Source: Verrucomicrobiales bacterium
GTDB lineage: Bacteria; Verrucomicrobiota; Verrucomicrobiia; Methylacidiphilales; JAAUTS01
NCBI GenBank assembly: GCA_031279715.1
Contig: JAITHY010000186.1
Span: forward strand, 1 to 7,213
DNA length: 7,213 nucleotides
Direction of reading: 5' to 3'
Shown: in pieces, positions 1 through 5,387 of the stretch
How positions within the stretch are numbered: the stretch's first letter is position 1
Layout of the letters: the number at the start of each line of letters is the position of its first letter
Program-made: the position numbers and the translations under genes
Notes under the pieces: generated by a model
Seen by the model: the letters and a program-made list of their open reading frames with translations, nothing else
Databases searched by the model: none
Told to the model about the DNA's origin: nothing

Positions 1-519
1 TTGTTGGGGTTGGCGGCGGCGGTGGAGGCGCACAGCGAGCATCCATTGGCGCGGGCGGTGACGCGGGAGTTGGGAATCGACGAGGTGGTGGCGCGGATGT
101 CGCCGGCGGGGAAGCGGGAATACATTGAGCGGTTGCGCGCTGACGGTGACGTGGTGGCGATGGCGGGCGATGGCGTGAACGATGCGCCGGCATTGGCCGC
201 CGCTGATGTTGGCATTGCGATGGGCACTGGCACGGATGTGGCGATGGCGAGCGCGGGGGTGACGCTGGTGAAGGGGAATTTGCCGGGGTTGGCGCATGCG
301 GTGAGGTTGAGCCGCGTGACGATGGCGAATGTGCGGCAAAATTTGGTGTTTGCGTTTGGGTATAATGGCGTGGCGCTGCTGGTGGCGACGGGGCTGCTGG
401 CGCCGCTGGGGGTGACGTTGGGGGAGAACGCCCCGGTCATTGCCAGCGCGGCGATGTCGCTGAGTTGCGTGTCGTTGCTGGCCAATGCGTTGCGGTTACG
501 GAATGCAAAACTGGAATAG
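1..519 (+). CDS. copA: Copper-type P1B ATPase, C-terminal part, with apparent internal deletion
   Basis: This is the 3' end of a heavy-metal pump that would export Cu(I) across the inner membrane using ATP; the gene is cut by the window edge. Counting from base 1, the visible motifs are the SEHP motif of the nucleotide-binding domain (residues 12-15), an SPAGK stretch (34-38), the GDGVNDAPA hinge (56-64), [11 protein letters not shown] (71-81), the YN pair of the seventh membrane helix (121-122) and MSLSC in the eighth (152-156). The C-terminus looks complete. In the family about 155 residues separate the His of SEHP from the GDGxND Asp; here it is 43. The rest of the N domain and the TGDN motif are missing, although the frame is intact. 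Copper specificity is inferred from YN and the MxxSS-like motif. The protein is probably inactive if the deletion is real. The rhodanese gene starts 9 bp downstream. Confidence 0.85.
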   Translation: MLGLAAAVEAHSEHPLARAVTRELGIDEVVARMSPAGKREYIERLRADGDVVAMAGDGVNDAPALAAADVGIAMGTGTDVAMASAGVTLVKGNLPGLAHAVRLSRVTMANVRQNLVFAFGYNGVALLVATGLLAPLGVTLGENAPVIASAAMSLSCVSLLANALRLRNAKLE

Positions 520-528
520 GGCGGTCAT

Positions 529-960
529 ATGAGGAAATATTTTGGCGGGTTGGGGTGGCTTTTGTTGGCGGCGGTGTCGCTGATGTTGGGGCGCGTGGCG
601 TTTAATCCGGCGCTGGTGGAGCCGGTGTCAGCGGTGGCGGGGGTGACGGTGGCGGAATTGCAAGGGTGGTTGCGGGATGGACGGGCGCTGACGGTGATTG
701 ATGCGCGGGAGCGGTTGTTTTTTCTTGACGGGCATGTCGCGGGGGCGGTGAATTTGCCTCGGCGCGAGTTTGATGCGCGGGCGGTGGAGTCATGGTCAGC
801 GGCGAGGGACCGCGTGGTGGTGGTGTATTGTTCGGACCGTGATTGCACGGACAGCGCATGGGTGGCGGGGGAATTGGCGCGGCTTGGGTTTTCGCGGGTG
901 CGGGTGCTGGATGGCGGTTGGTCGGAGTGGCGGGCGCAAGGCGGGGGGGTGGTGCGATGA
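529..960 (+). CDS. Membrane-anchored rhodanese-like sulfurtransferase
   Basis: This is a 143-residue single-domain rhodanese. Such proteins carry sulfane sulfur as a persulfide on a catalytic cysteine, or act as thiol-redox proteins. Residues 7-25 form a hydrophobic segment that is probably an uncleaved anchor or signal, so the domain should lie in the periplasm. The fold is marked by LTVIDARE (54-61), DGHVAGAVNLP (67-77), the active-site strand VVVVYCSDRDC with the expected nucleophile at Cys101, and LDGGWSEWRAQG (127-138). A second cysteine (Cys106) sits in the active loop and could form a disulfide. The ATG is preceded by AGGG seven bases upstream, within the end of the ATPase gene. The stop overlaps the next ATG (ATGA at 957-960), so translation is probably coupled. 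The substrate is unknown. Confidence 0.88.
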   Translation: MRKYFGGLGWLLLAAVSLMLGRVAFNPALVEPVSAVAGVTVAELQGWLRDGRALTVIDARERLFFLDGHVAGAVNLPRREFDARAVESWSAARDRVVVVYCSDRDCTDSAWVAGELARLGFSRVRVLDGGWSEWRAQGGGVVR

Positions 961-1361
961 AACACGGATGGTTGATGGCGGGGACGCTGATGGTGTCGGG
1001 AGTTTTTATCGCGGCGGGCACGGTGAAGTTTGGCGAGCCGTCGTCGCTGGTGGCGCAGATGGAGGCGTTGCGGCTGCCGCTGACGGTGATGTTTCCGTGG
1101 GTGGCGGTGTTTTTGCCGGGACTGGAGATTTTGCTGGGGGTAGCGTTGTGGTTTAAGAATTGGCGGGGAGCGGCGTGGTTGGGAATTTTGCCGCTGACGG
1201 CGGGGTTTTCAGTGATATTGGCGTGGGCGAAGTTGCGCGGGCTGGAGGTTTCGTGCGGGTGTTTCGGGGATGTGTTGCATTTCTCATTGTCAGCGGCGTT
1301 GGTGCGGAATGGGGTGATTTTGGTGATGGGGGGATTGGGGTTGAGGGAGGAGTTGAAATAG
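957..1361 (+). CDS. MauE/DoxX-like four-helix membrane protein with CGC motif
   Basis: This 134-residue integral membrane protein has four hydrophobic segments, at about 5-22, 42-66, 72-94 and 110-128. It carries the motif SCGCFGD (99-105) before the last helix. That motif and topology fit the MauE/DoxX family, whose members act in periplasmic disulfide or sulfur chemistry; MauE itself is needed for maturation of methylamine dehydrogenase. The start is the ATG of the ATGA overlap with the rhodanese gene. A longer frame reaching upstream to 843 would only overlap the rhodanese and is not needed. Coupling to a rhodanese suggests a shared thiol or sulfur-relay role in the envelope, which is inference. 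The gene is followed by a strong terminator. The exact substrate cannot be read from the sequence. Confidence 0.82.
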   Translation: MKHGWLMAGTLMVSGVFIAAGTVKFGEPSSLVAQMEALRLPLTVMFPWVAVFLPGLEILLGVALWFKNWRGAAWLGILPLTAGFSVILAWAKLRGLEVSCGCFGDVLHFSLSAALVRNGVILVMGGLGLREELK

Positions 1362-1377
1362 TTTTTACAAGGGCAAT

Positions 1378-1411
1378 AAAAAAACCCCGGCTGATAAACC
1401 GGGGTTTTTTT
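1378..1411. terminator. Bidirectional intrinsic terminator
   Basis: A perfect 13-bp stem (arms 1378-1390 and 1399-1411, reading A7-CCCCGG and CCGGGG-T7) encloses an 8-base loop. The A tract on one side and the T tract on the other give a U-run after the hairpin in both directions. It lies between two convergent genes, 17 bp after the MauE-like stop and 14 bp after the lipoprotein stop, so it should end both transcripts. Confidence 0.95.
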
Positions 1412-1424
1412 GTTTGCGATTAGA

Positions 1425-2936
1425 TTAATAAATCGTGGTCGGTTCGTCTTTCAGAACTTCGATGCTGAATTGGTCGGTTTTCAGGTATGCCTTGAAGACC
1501 GCGTCGCCTTTCTTGATGCCTTTGACGGTGACGGTCCAGGAGGCTTTTTGTTTCGGGTTCAACACCGGATACGGTTCGAAGGTGGCTGATTTGGCGTCGA
1601 AGGTGCCTTTGGTGTCGCCGTTGACCGCCACGATTTCCTCAAGCTCGCCGACGGTGCAGCGGATTTTGATGTTGGTGTCCTTGGCGAAGCCTTGGTTGAC
1701 GGCGCTGATGGTGTACACCGTGGTCTCGCCGACTTGAATCGGGTCGGGATTGTCGATGGTGCCCAGATGAATGGCAGCGACGCCCTTGACGGTGGTGGCG
1801 GCTTTGTCGCTGACCGATTGTCCGCAATTATCCTGCACGCTGGCGCTGGCGTCCACAGTGGGTGAACTGGTCGGGATGACGGTGAAGCTGTAGGTGGCGC
1901 TGCCGCCGGCGGGGATGTTGGCGGACGGCCAGACGATGTAGTCGTCCTTGCCGACTGTGGCGTTGCCGCTGGCGGAGGCGAATTGCGAGCCGACCGGAAC
2001 GGGGCTGGTGACGACGGTTTGATTGGCCGGGCCGTTGCCGCTGTTGGTGACGGTGATGTCGTAGGTTGCTTTTCGGCCTTGGATGACTTCAGCGGGGCCG
2101 GAAATCTTCACCTTCAGCGCGGAGGCGGAGACCACGGTCAGCGCCTTGTCTTCCTCGCTGACGAGGTTGCCGGAGATGCCGCGGATGACCGTGTGCATAT
2201 CACCAGTCTTGGGAGCTTTGGCCTGGACGTTGACTTGTTTGGATTCGCCTGGTTGCAGGGAGCCGACGGGGGTGTGGCCGCCGCGGGTGCCGTCAAGGGC
2301 GACGAGGTCGCTGGTGTTGCCGCCGTCGATGACGACATTGTCCAGCGGAATGCTGCCGATGTTGGTGACAGTGTACACCAGCGGGATGATGTCGCAGAGG
2401 TTCGCGGTTTTCGGCGCGGTGACCTTGACTTTCAGTCCGGCTTGCACGACATCAGTGGTGGCGCAAACTTGGTCGTCGTAGCTGACGTAGCCGCAACTGG
2501 AGATTTTTCCGGTGGCGGGCGCGGAGCCGATGACGTTGATGACGAGTTTCTGGTTTGCTTTCAACACGGGCAGGAGCCATTTCGCCTGGTTGCCGCTGGT
2601 TGTGGGCTTCGGATCGGAGGTGACGATTTTGAAGTTGGCGGGCAGTTCGTCAGTGATCACCACGTTGGTCAGGTCCTGGCCGCGCAGGTTGGTGACAATG
2701 AATTGGTAGTTGTAATCCTTGCCGACAAGCGCCTGCTTGGGCACAATCTTGTCCATGCGGACGGCGCTGGTGTCCAGAAAGCCTGTTGGATAAGCGGCGG
2801 AACACTGCGAGTAAGTCACGCCGTCGCGCACGAATTCGGAATAGTGCTGCAAATAATTTGATTGATTGGTTCCGGCGCAACCGACGATAATGGCGGCGAG
2901 CCCCGACAGGAGGATAGAGACCAAGTTACGTTTCAT
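1425..2936 (-). CDS. DUF11-repeat outer-membrane lipoprotein, OmcB-like
   Basis: This is a 503-residue exported protein. The chosen start gives MKRN, a hydrophobic stretch and a lipobox IVGC with the lipidated Cys at residue 20. An ATG four codons upstream (at 2948) is an alternative; neither has a clear Shine-Dalgarno. After a short linker, four Ig-like repeats of about 100-115 residues follow, near 60-165, 166-270, 273-385 and 388-500. Each has a VTN-type strand (VTNLRG, VTNIGS, VTNSGN, and AVNQGF in the fourth) and a late hydrophobic strand, typical of DUF11/CARDB-like domains. Chlamydial OmcB, a cysteine-rich envelope protein, is built from similar repeats. Only seven cysteines are present including the lipid anchor, so dense disulfide cross-linking is unlikely. 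The role is probably structural at the cell surface. Codons mostly end in C, and the gene is poor in the dispersed GTCAGC word. Confidence 0.82.
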   Translation of the reverse strand: MKRNLVSILLSGLAAIIVGCAGTNQSNYLQHYSEFVRDGVTYSQCSAAYPTGFLDTSAVRMDKIVPKQALVGKDYNYQFIVTNLRGQDLTNVVITDELPANFKIVTSDPKPTTSGNQAKWLLPVLKANQKLVINVIGSAPATGKISSCGYVSYDDQVCATTDVVQAGLKVKVTAPKTANLCDIIPLVYTVTNIGSIPLDNVVIDGGNTSDLVALDGTRGGHTPVGSLQPGESKQVNVQAKAPKTGDMHTVIRGISGNLVSEEDKALTVVSASALKVKISGPAEVIQGRKATYDITVTNSGNGPANQTVVTSPVPVGSQFASASGNATVGKDDYIVWPSANIPAGGSATYSFTVIPTSSPTVDASASVQDNCGQSVSDKAATTVKGVAAIHLGTIDNPDPIQVGETTVYTISAVNQGFAKDTNIKIRCTVGELEEIVAVNGDTKGTFDAKSATFEPYPVLNPKQKASWTVTVKGIKKGDAVFKAYLKTDQFSIEVLKDEPTTIY

Positions 2937-2982
2937 ACGGGGTGACATGCTAATCTTTTTTTGGGAAAAGCAAACACAAAAT
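2937..2982. other. Short AT-rich divergent intergenic gap
   Basis: These 46 bp separate the start codons of the lipoprotein (minus) and the DUF1573 gene (plus). They are much richer in A and T than the flanks, with a run of T at 2954-2962. Promoters for both genes must lie here or inside the opposite gene. I could not find a convincing -35/-10 pair on either strand, nor a clear ribosome binding site. Confidence 0.5.
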
Positions 2983-3648
2983 ATGCGTAAAATTGAATTA
3001 TTTATTTGGATGTTCATGTTTGGCGCGGCGGCGGCGCGGGCGGGGGCGTTGTCATGGTCAGCGGAGAAGTTGGAGCGGCGCGCGGCGTGGGCGGACACGG
3101 AGTTGGTTTATCACTATCGGTTCACTAACAGCGGGAGCCGCGCGGTGACGTTGCGCGATGTGGCGGCTTCGTGCGGTTGCGCGGAGCTTGACCGCGCGGT
3201 GTTAAAAACGTACCGCGCCGGCGATCAGGGGACGCTGACGGCGCGGTATCGCATTGGTGGGCGCACGGGCAGGCGCATTGAGACGCTGATGGTGGAGAGC
3301 GACGAGGACGGCGGGCGGGTGTACAAGTTGTTGCTCATCGCCGATTTGCCGGAGCTGGCGAAGTTGCGGCCGGCGTTTGTGCATTGGAACAGCGGTGAGA
3401 AAGTTTCGACGAAAATCATCCGGGTGGACTGGCAGGGGCCGGGGACGGCGGAGTTGTCAGCGTCAGCGCCGGACGGGGAGGGCTGGCGTGTGGCAACCAA
3501 GCCCATCGTCAGCGGAAAAAGCTGGGAGTTGCTCATCACGCCGCCGACCACGGATGGCGATGTGATTGTGCAAATTCCGCTGCGGTTCAGGAGCGCGCAG
3601 GCCGGTGAGCGCGAGGCGCGGGCGAACGCGATGTTGCAAAGGAAGTGA
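2983..3648 (+). CDS. Exported DUF1573-family protein
   Basis: This 221-residue protein has an N-terminal signal peptide (MRKIELF, then a hydrophobic stretch to about residue 21, with ARAGA as a plausible cleavage site). Next comes a DUF1573-type Ig-like domain: YHYRFTNSGSRAVTLRDV (43-60), the signature SCGCAELD (63-70), and a strand ending in KLLLIADLPE (about 109-118). The remaining 100 residues look beta-rich but contain no motif I recognise. The function of DUF1573 is not established; the CGC pair suggests metal or thiol chemistry, but that is inference. It is divergent from the lipoprotein with a gap of 46 bp. I chose the ATG at 2983 because it opens a clean signal peptide; an ATG at 2947 would add 12 residues. 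Its stop lies 3 bp from the convergent tsaB stop. Confidence 0.78.
   Translation: MRKIELFIWMFMFGAAAARAGALSWSAEKLERRAAWADTELVYHYRFTNSGSRAVTLRDVAASCGCAELDRAVLKTYRAGDQGTLTARYRIGGRTGRRIETLMVESDEDGGRVYKLLLIADLPELAKLRPAFVHWNSGEKVSTKIIRVDWQGPGTAELSASAPDGEGWRVATKPIVSGKSWELLITPPTTDGDVIVQIPLRFRSAQAGEREARANAMLQRK
3456..3468 (+). repeat. Tandem double copy of the dispersed word
   Basis: Two cores lie back to back (GTCAGCGTCAGCG) in the DUF1573 gene, encoding the Ser-Ala-Ser-Ala part of ELSASAP. Both serines use TCA, a codon that is otherwise uncommon in the plus-strand genes. Confidence 0.8.
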
Positions 3649-3660
3649 GCGTCAGCTCAC
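3645..3660. repeat. Inverted repeat spanning both stop codons
   Basis: GTGAGC (3645-3650) and GCTCAC (3655-3660) form a perfect 6-bp stem with loop GTCA. It covers the stop codons of the convergent DUF1573 and tsaB genes. One copy of the dispersed GTCAGC word (3651-3656) forms the loop and enters the right arm. There is no T-tract, so it is at best a weak bidirectional hairpin. Confidence 0.6.
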
Positions 3661-4230
3661 CGCGGTGTGCAGATAAACCGGCTCCAGCGCCAGCGCGGGT
3701 TCGCCGGGGAAATGCAAATGGGCGAGGCCGAGGCTTTCGGCACCTGGAAATTCTACTTGCGGAATATCGGGGATGGGTTCGACGCTGATGGCGAGCCGGT
3801 GCCGCCTGGCGAGCGCGGGCAGTTCATCGTCAGCGACCAGGCGCGTGGTCATTGTCAGCGCGCCGTTGGCGTAGGCGGTGTAAAAAAAATGCCGCCGCCG
3901 CGCGTCGGCGAAAACGGCGAGGTCGGGGGCGGCGCGATGTCGCCACGCCAGCGCGTGGGTGCTGCGCACGGGGAGTACCGGGCACCCCAGCACGGCGGCG
4001 AGGCCTTGCGCGGCGGCGATGCCGACGCGGATTCCGCTGAAGGAGCCGGGGCCGACGCCGACGATGATTTTTTCCACGCCCGGCAATTCATCGCTGACGG
4101 TGAGCAATTCCGGCGCGAGGCGGCCCGACGCGCGCCCGCTGACGGTGGCGTTCCTGATGCATTGACCGTCAGCGAACAACGCCCAACTGCCCGTGGCGGA
4201 GGAGGTTTCGATGACCAGAAATTTATTCAT
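3652..4230 (-). CDS. tsaB: tRNA t6A biosynthesis protein TsaB
   Basis: TsaB is the inactive partner of TsaD. Together with TsaE they transfer threonylcarbamoyl to A37 of ANN-decoding tRNAs in the cytoplasm. The protein is 192 residues with the ASKHA-fold N-terminal pattern: FLVIETSSATGSWAL (4-18), the conserved IIVGVGPGSFSGIRVGIAAAQGLA (55-78), then GCPVLPVRSTHALAW (82-96). It is shorter than E. coli TsaB (231 residues), mainly in the C-terminal half. The start ATG lies inside the last codons of tsaE (8-bp overlap, ATGAATAA), implying coupling. An upstream in-frame ATG at 4260 would add ten residues lacking family character. No Shine-Dalgarno is visible. The gene carries six copies of the GTCAGC word, one crossing its stop codon. 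Confidence 0.93.
   Translation of the reverse strand: MNKFLVIETSSATGSWALFADGQCIRNATVSGRASGRLAPELLTVSDELPGVEKIIVGVGPGSFSGIRVGIAAAQGLAAVLGCPVLPVRSTHALAWRHRAAPDLAVFADARRRHFFYTAYANGALTMTTRLVADDELPALARRHRLAISVEPIPDIPQVEFPGAESLGLAHLHFPGEPALALEPVYLHTAVS
4137..4174. repeat. Inverted pair of the dispersed word inside tsaB
   Basis: CGCTGACGGT (4137-4146) and ACCGTCAGCG (4165-4174) are perfect reverse complements, 18 bases apart, within the tsaB coding region. They could form a 10-bp stem. Paired inverted copies are also common for Neisseria and Haemophilus uptake sequences, though those usually lie at gene ends. Confidence 0.75.
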
Positions 4231-4651
4231 GATGGAAAATTTCAATTTTTCGCCGCTCATCGCCGCTGACGGTGAGGTTAATATCCCAGCAATTTTTTTT
4301 CGGGAACGGATGGGGATAGCGCTCCGCCCACTCGACCACCGTTAGCCCGGCGCCTGGCAAATGTTCCGGCAAATCCAGCAGCGACCAGTCAGTGTCAGCG
4401 CCGAGCCGGTACAAATCCCAATGAAACACCGTCAGCCGTCCCGCGCGGTATTCGTGCAATAACGAAAATGTCGGGCTGGTGACGGTCTCGTCCGACCCAA
4501 GGCCGGCGACCAAACCCTGCACCCAGGTCGTCTTCCCCGCGCCGAGGTCGCCGCGCAGCCGCAATACCATTCCGGCGTGAGTGTCAGCGGCGAAACGCGC
4601 CGCGTGGGCGCGAGTGTCAGCGGCGGAGGCGGCGGTGAATACGGATGGCAT
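4223..4651 (-). CDS. tsaE: tRNA t6A biosynthesis ATPase TsaE
   Basis: TsaE is the ATPase that recycles the TsaB-TsaD complex during t6A formation. Numbered from the alternative GTG start at 4660, the features are the Walker A loop GDLGAGKTT (37-45), WVQGL (46-50), SPTFSLLHEY (62-71), FHWDLYRLG (79-87) and VVEWAER (108-114). This is the family order, and 142-145 residues is close to normal length. I prefer the ATG at 4651, which has GGTGA five bases upstream, though GTG at 4660 cannot be excluded. It lies 18 bp after the TPR gene and overlaps tsaB by 8 bp, so the three genes look like one operon. The N-terminus has a duplicated AADTxA segment (residues 13-18 and 24-29) created by two in-phase copies of the GTCAGC word on the opposite strand. 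Confidence 0.93.
   Translation of the reverse strand: MPSVFTAASAADTRAHAARFAADTHAGMVLRLRGDLGAGKTTWVQGLVAGLGSDETVTSPTFSLLHEYRAGRLTVFHWDLYRLGADTDWSLLDLPEHLPGAGLTVVEWAERYPHPFPKKNCWDINLTVSGDERRKIEIFHHE
4256..4274. repeat. 19-base sequence identical to 6501-6519
   Basis: CTCATCGCCGCTGACGGTG occurs here, near the 3' end of tsaE (read on the minus strand as part of LTVSGDE), and again in the autotransporter gene. It contains an exact 14-base consensus copy of the dispersed word plus five extra matching bases. Confidence 0.85.
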
Positions 4652-4669
4652 GGGCGTCACCGTCAGCGA

Positions 4670-5293
4670 TTATGGGTTCGCGTCCAGCTCGCGCAGCAAC
4701 CGGTTGGCCTCGTTCAAGTAGCCGCTGTTGATGTCGCGCGAAATGAAATCGGTCAGTGTCTGGCGCGCGGCGCCGGGATTGTGTTCCGCCCAGTAAATTC
4801 GGGCGAGGGCGACCGACGCGCCGCCCGCGTAAGGATTGGAGGGCTTCGCGCTGATGATGGCCAGGTATGCCGCCTGGGCCGCGGCTTTTTGCCCGGCGGC
4901 TTGGAGGCAGCCGGCTTGGGCGAACTGCGCGGCGGGCGCCAGCGGCGATTTCGCGTTCTTTTGCAAATAGCGGTCGTACAACTCCGCCGCGCCTGCGTAG
5001 TCCTGTTTTTCCTGACAGTCAGCGGCGAGGCGTAACAGCGCCGACGCGCCGGCGGCGCTGTCCGGATATTGATCGGCGACTTGTTGCAGTTGCGCCGCGT
5101 CGCCGGCGTTGGCGAGCGCGCCGGCGGCAGCCTCGCCGGTTTGTTGTTTTTGGTGCCAATACCAAACCGCCGCGCCTGTCACGCTGACGATGATGATTGC
5201 GCTGGCGATGAGCTGCCGGGCGATTTTCGCCAGGCTGTTGTCCCCGACCAGAACGGGCTGGTCGTTAAAAGAGTGATTGTCCAATTCTGCCAT
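4670..5293 (-). CDS. Membrane-anchored TPR protein, YfgM-like
   Basis: This 207-residue protein has a short N-terminal tail, one membrane helix (about 27-47, rich in Ile, Val and Ala, ending VWYWHQKQQ) and a helical-repeat region. The repeats are clear: ADQYPDS, AGAAELYDRYLQKNAKSPLAP, AAQAAYLAIISAKPSNPYAGG and GAARQTLTDFI, typical of TPR units. This layout is that of the YfgM/TPR_21 family, whose E. coli member associates with the Sec translocon and periplasmic chaperones. A similar role here is inference. The start MAELDN is preferred because a candidate promoter at 5324-5329 would initiate downstream of the longer TTG start at 5338. An ATG at 5308 is the other option. It heads the operon with tsaE and tsaB. 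Confidence 0.78.
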   Translation of the reverse strand: MAELDNHSFNDQPVLVGDNSLAKIARQLIASAIIIVSVTGAAVWYWHQKQQTGEAAAGALANAGDAAQLQQVADQYPDSAAGASALLRLAADCQEKQDYAGAAELYDRYLQKNAKSPLAPAAQFAQAGCLQAAGQKAAAQAAYLAIISAKPSNPYAGGASVALARIYWAEHNPGAARQTLTDFISRDINSGYLNEANRLLRELDANP

Positions 5294-5323
5294 AAGGGAA
5301 ACAAGCATGGGAAAGGATTGCTC

Positions 5324-5329
5324 GTTATA
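5324..5329 (-). promoter_or_regulatory. Candidate -10 box for the TPR-tsaE-tsaB operon
   Basis: The minus strand reads TATAAC here, preceded directly by TG. The likely -35 region is AT-rich (TTTAAA, 5348-5353 in reverse) and weak. Initiation about seven bases downstream would give a leader of roughly 24 bases to the chosen TPR start at 5293. Confidence 0.4.
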
Positions 5330-5330
5330 C

Positions 5331-5349
5331 AAGCGCAAAATTTGCGCTT
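5331..5349. promoter_or_regulatory. Perfect 19-bp dyad, candidate operator
   Basis: AAGCGCAAA and TTTGCGCTT form a perfect inverted repeat with a single central A. It sits in the divergent gap between the TPR operon and the autotransporter gene. On the minus strand it falls in the spacer just upstream of a TATAAC -10 box; on the plus strand its right arm reaches the -35 zone of a TGCTATAGT extended -10. The near-zero spacer argues against an RNA hairpin and suits binding by a dimeric regulator. No regulator is identified. Confidence 0.6.
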
Positions 5350-5366
5350 TAAACCCGGTCGCTGTT

Positions 5367-5375
5367 TGCTATAGT
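5367..5375 (+). promoter_or_regulatory. Candidate extended -10 promoter for the autotransporter gene
   Basis: TGCTATAGT matches the extended -10 consensus TGnTATAAT with one mismatch. The best -35 position (about 5347-5353) reads CTTTAAA and is weak. Transcription would start near 5382, leaving only about six bases before the ATG at 5388. The mRNA would be almost leaderless, which agrees with the absence of a Shine-Dalgarno. Confidence 0.5.
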
Positions 5376-5387
5376 CGCTTAAATTAT

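Noticed and set aside
687..692. The word as the E. coli Chi site (GCTGGTGG)
   Set aside because: The reverse complement GCTGACGG differs at two positions and shows no consistent orientation. A different species-specific Chi remains possible but unproven.
525..1021. Minus-strand open frames over the rhodanese gene
   Set aside because: The plus-strand frame has a complete rhodanese domain with an active-site Cys. The antisense frames are Pro/Arg/Ser-rich shadows.
1983..2861. 292-residue plus-strand open frame antisense to the lipoprotein
   Set aside because: Low-complexity Gly/Asp/Val translation typical of a shadow frame. The minus strand has a lipobox and four clear DUF11-type repeats.
3645..3660. 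Hairpin as an intrinsic terminator
   Set aside because: The stem is only 6 bp and no T-tract follows on either strand.
3667..4269. 200-residue plus-strand open frame over tsaB
   Set aside because: The minus strand encodes an unmistakable TsaB with an overlap to tsaE; the opposite frame has no family features.
3829..4667. Cluster of GTCAGC words as a CRISPR array or tandem repeat
   Set aside because: Copies are short, irregularly spaced, in both orientations and embedded in conserved coding sequence.
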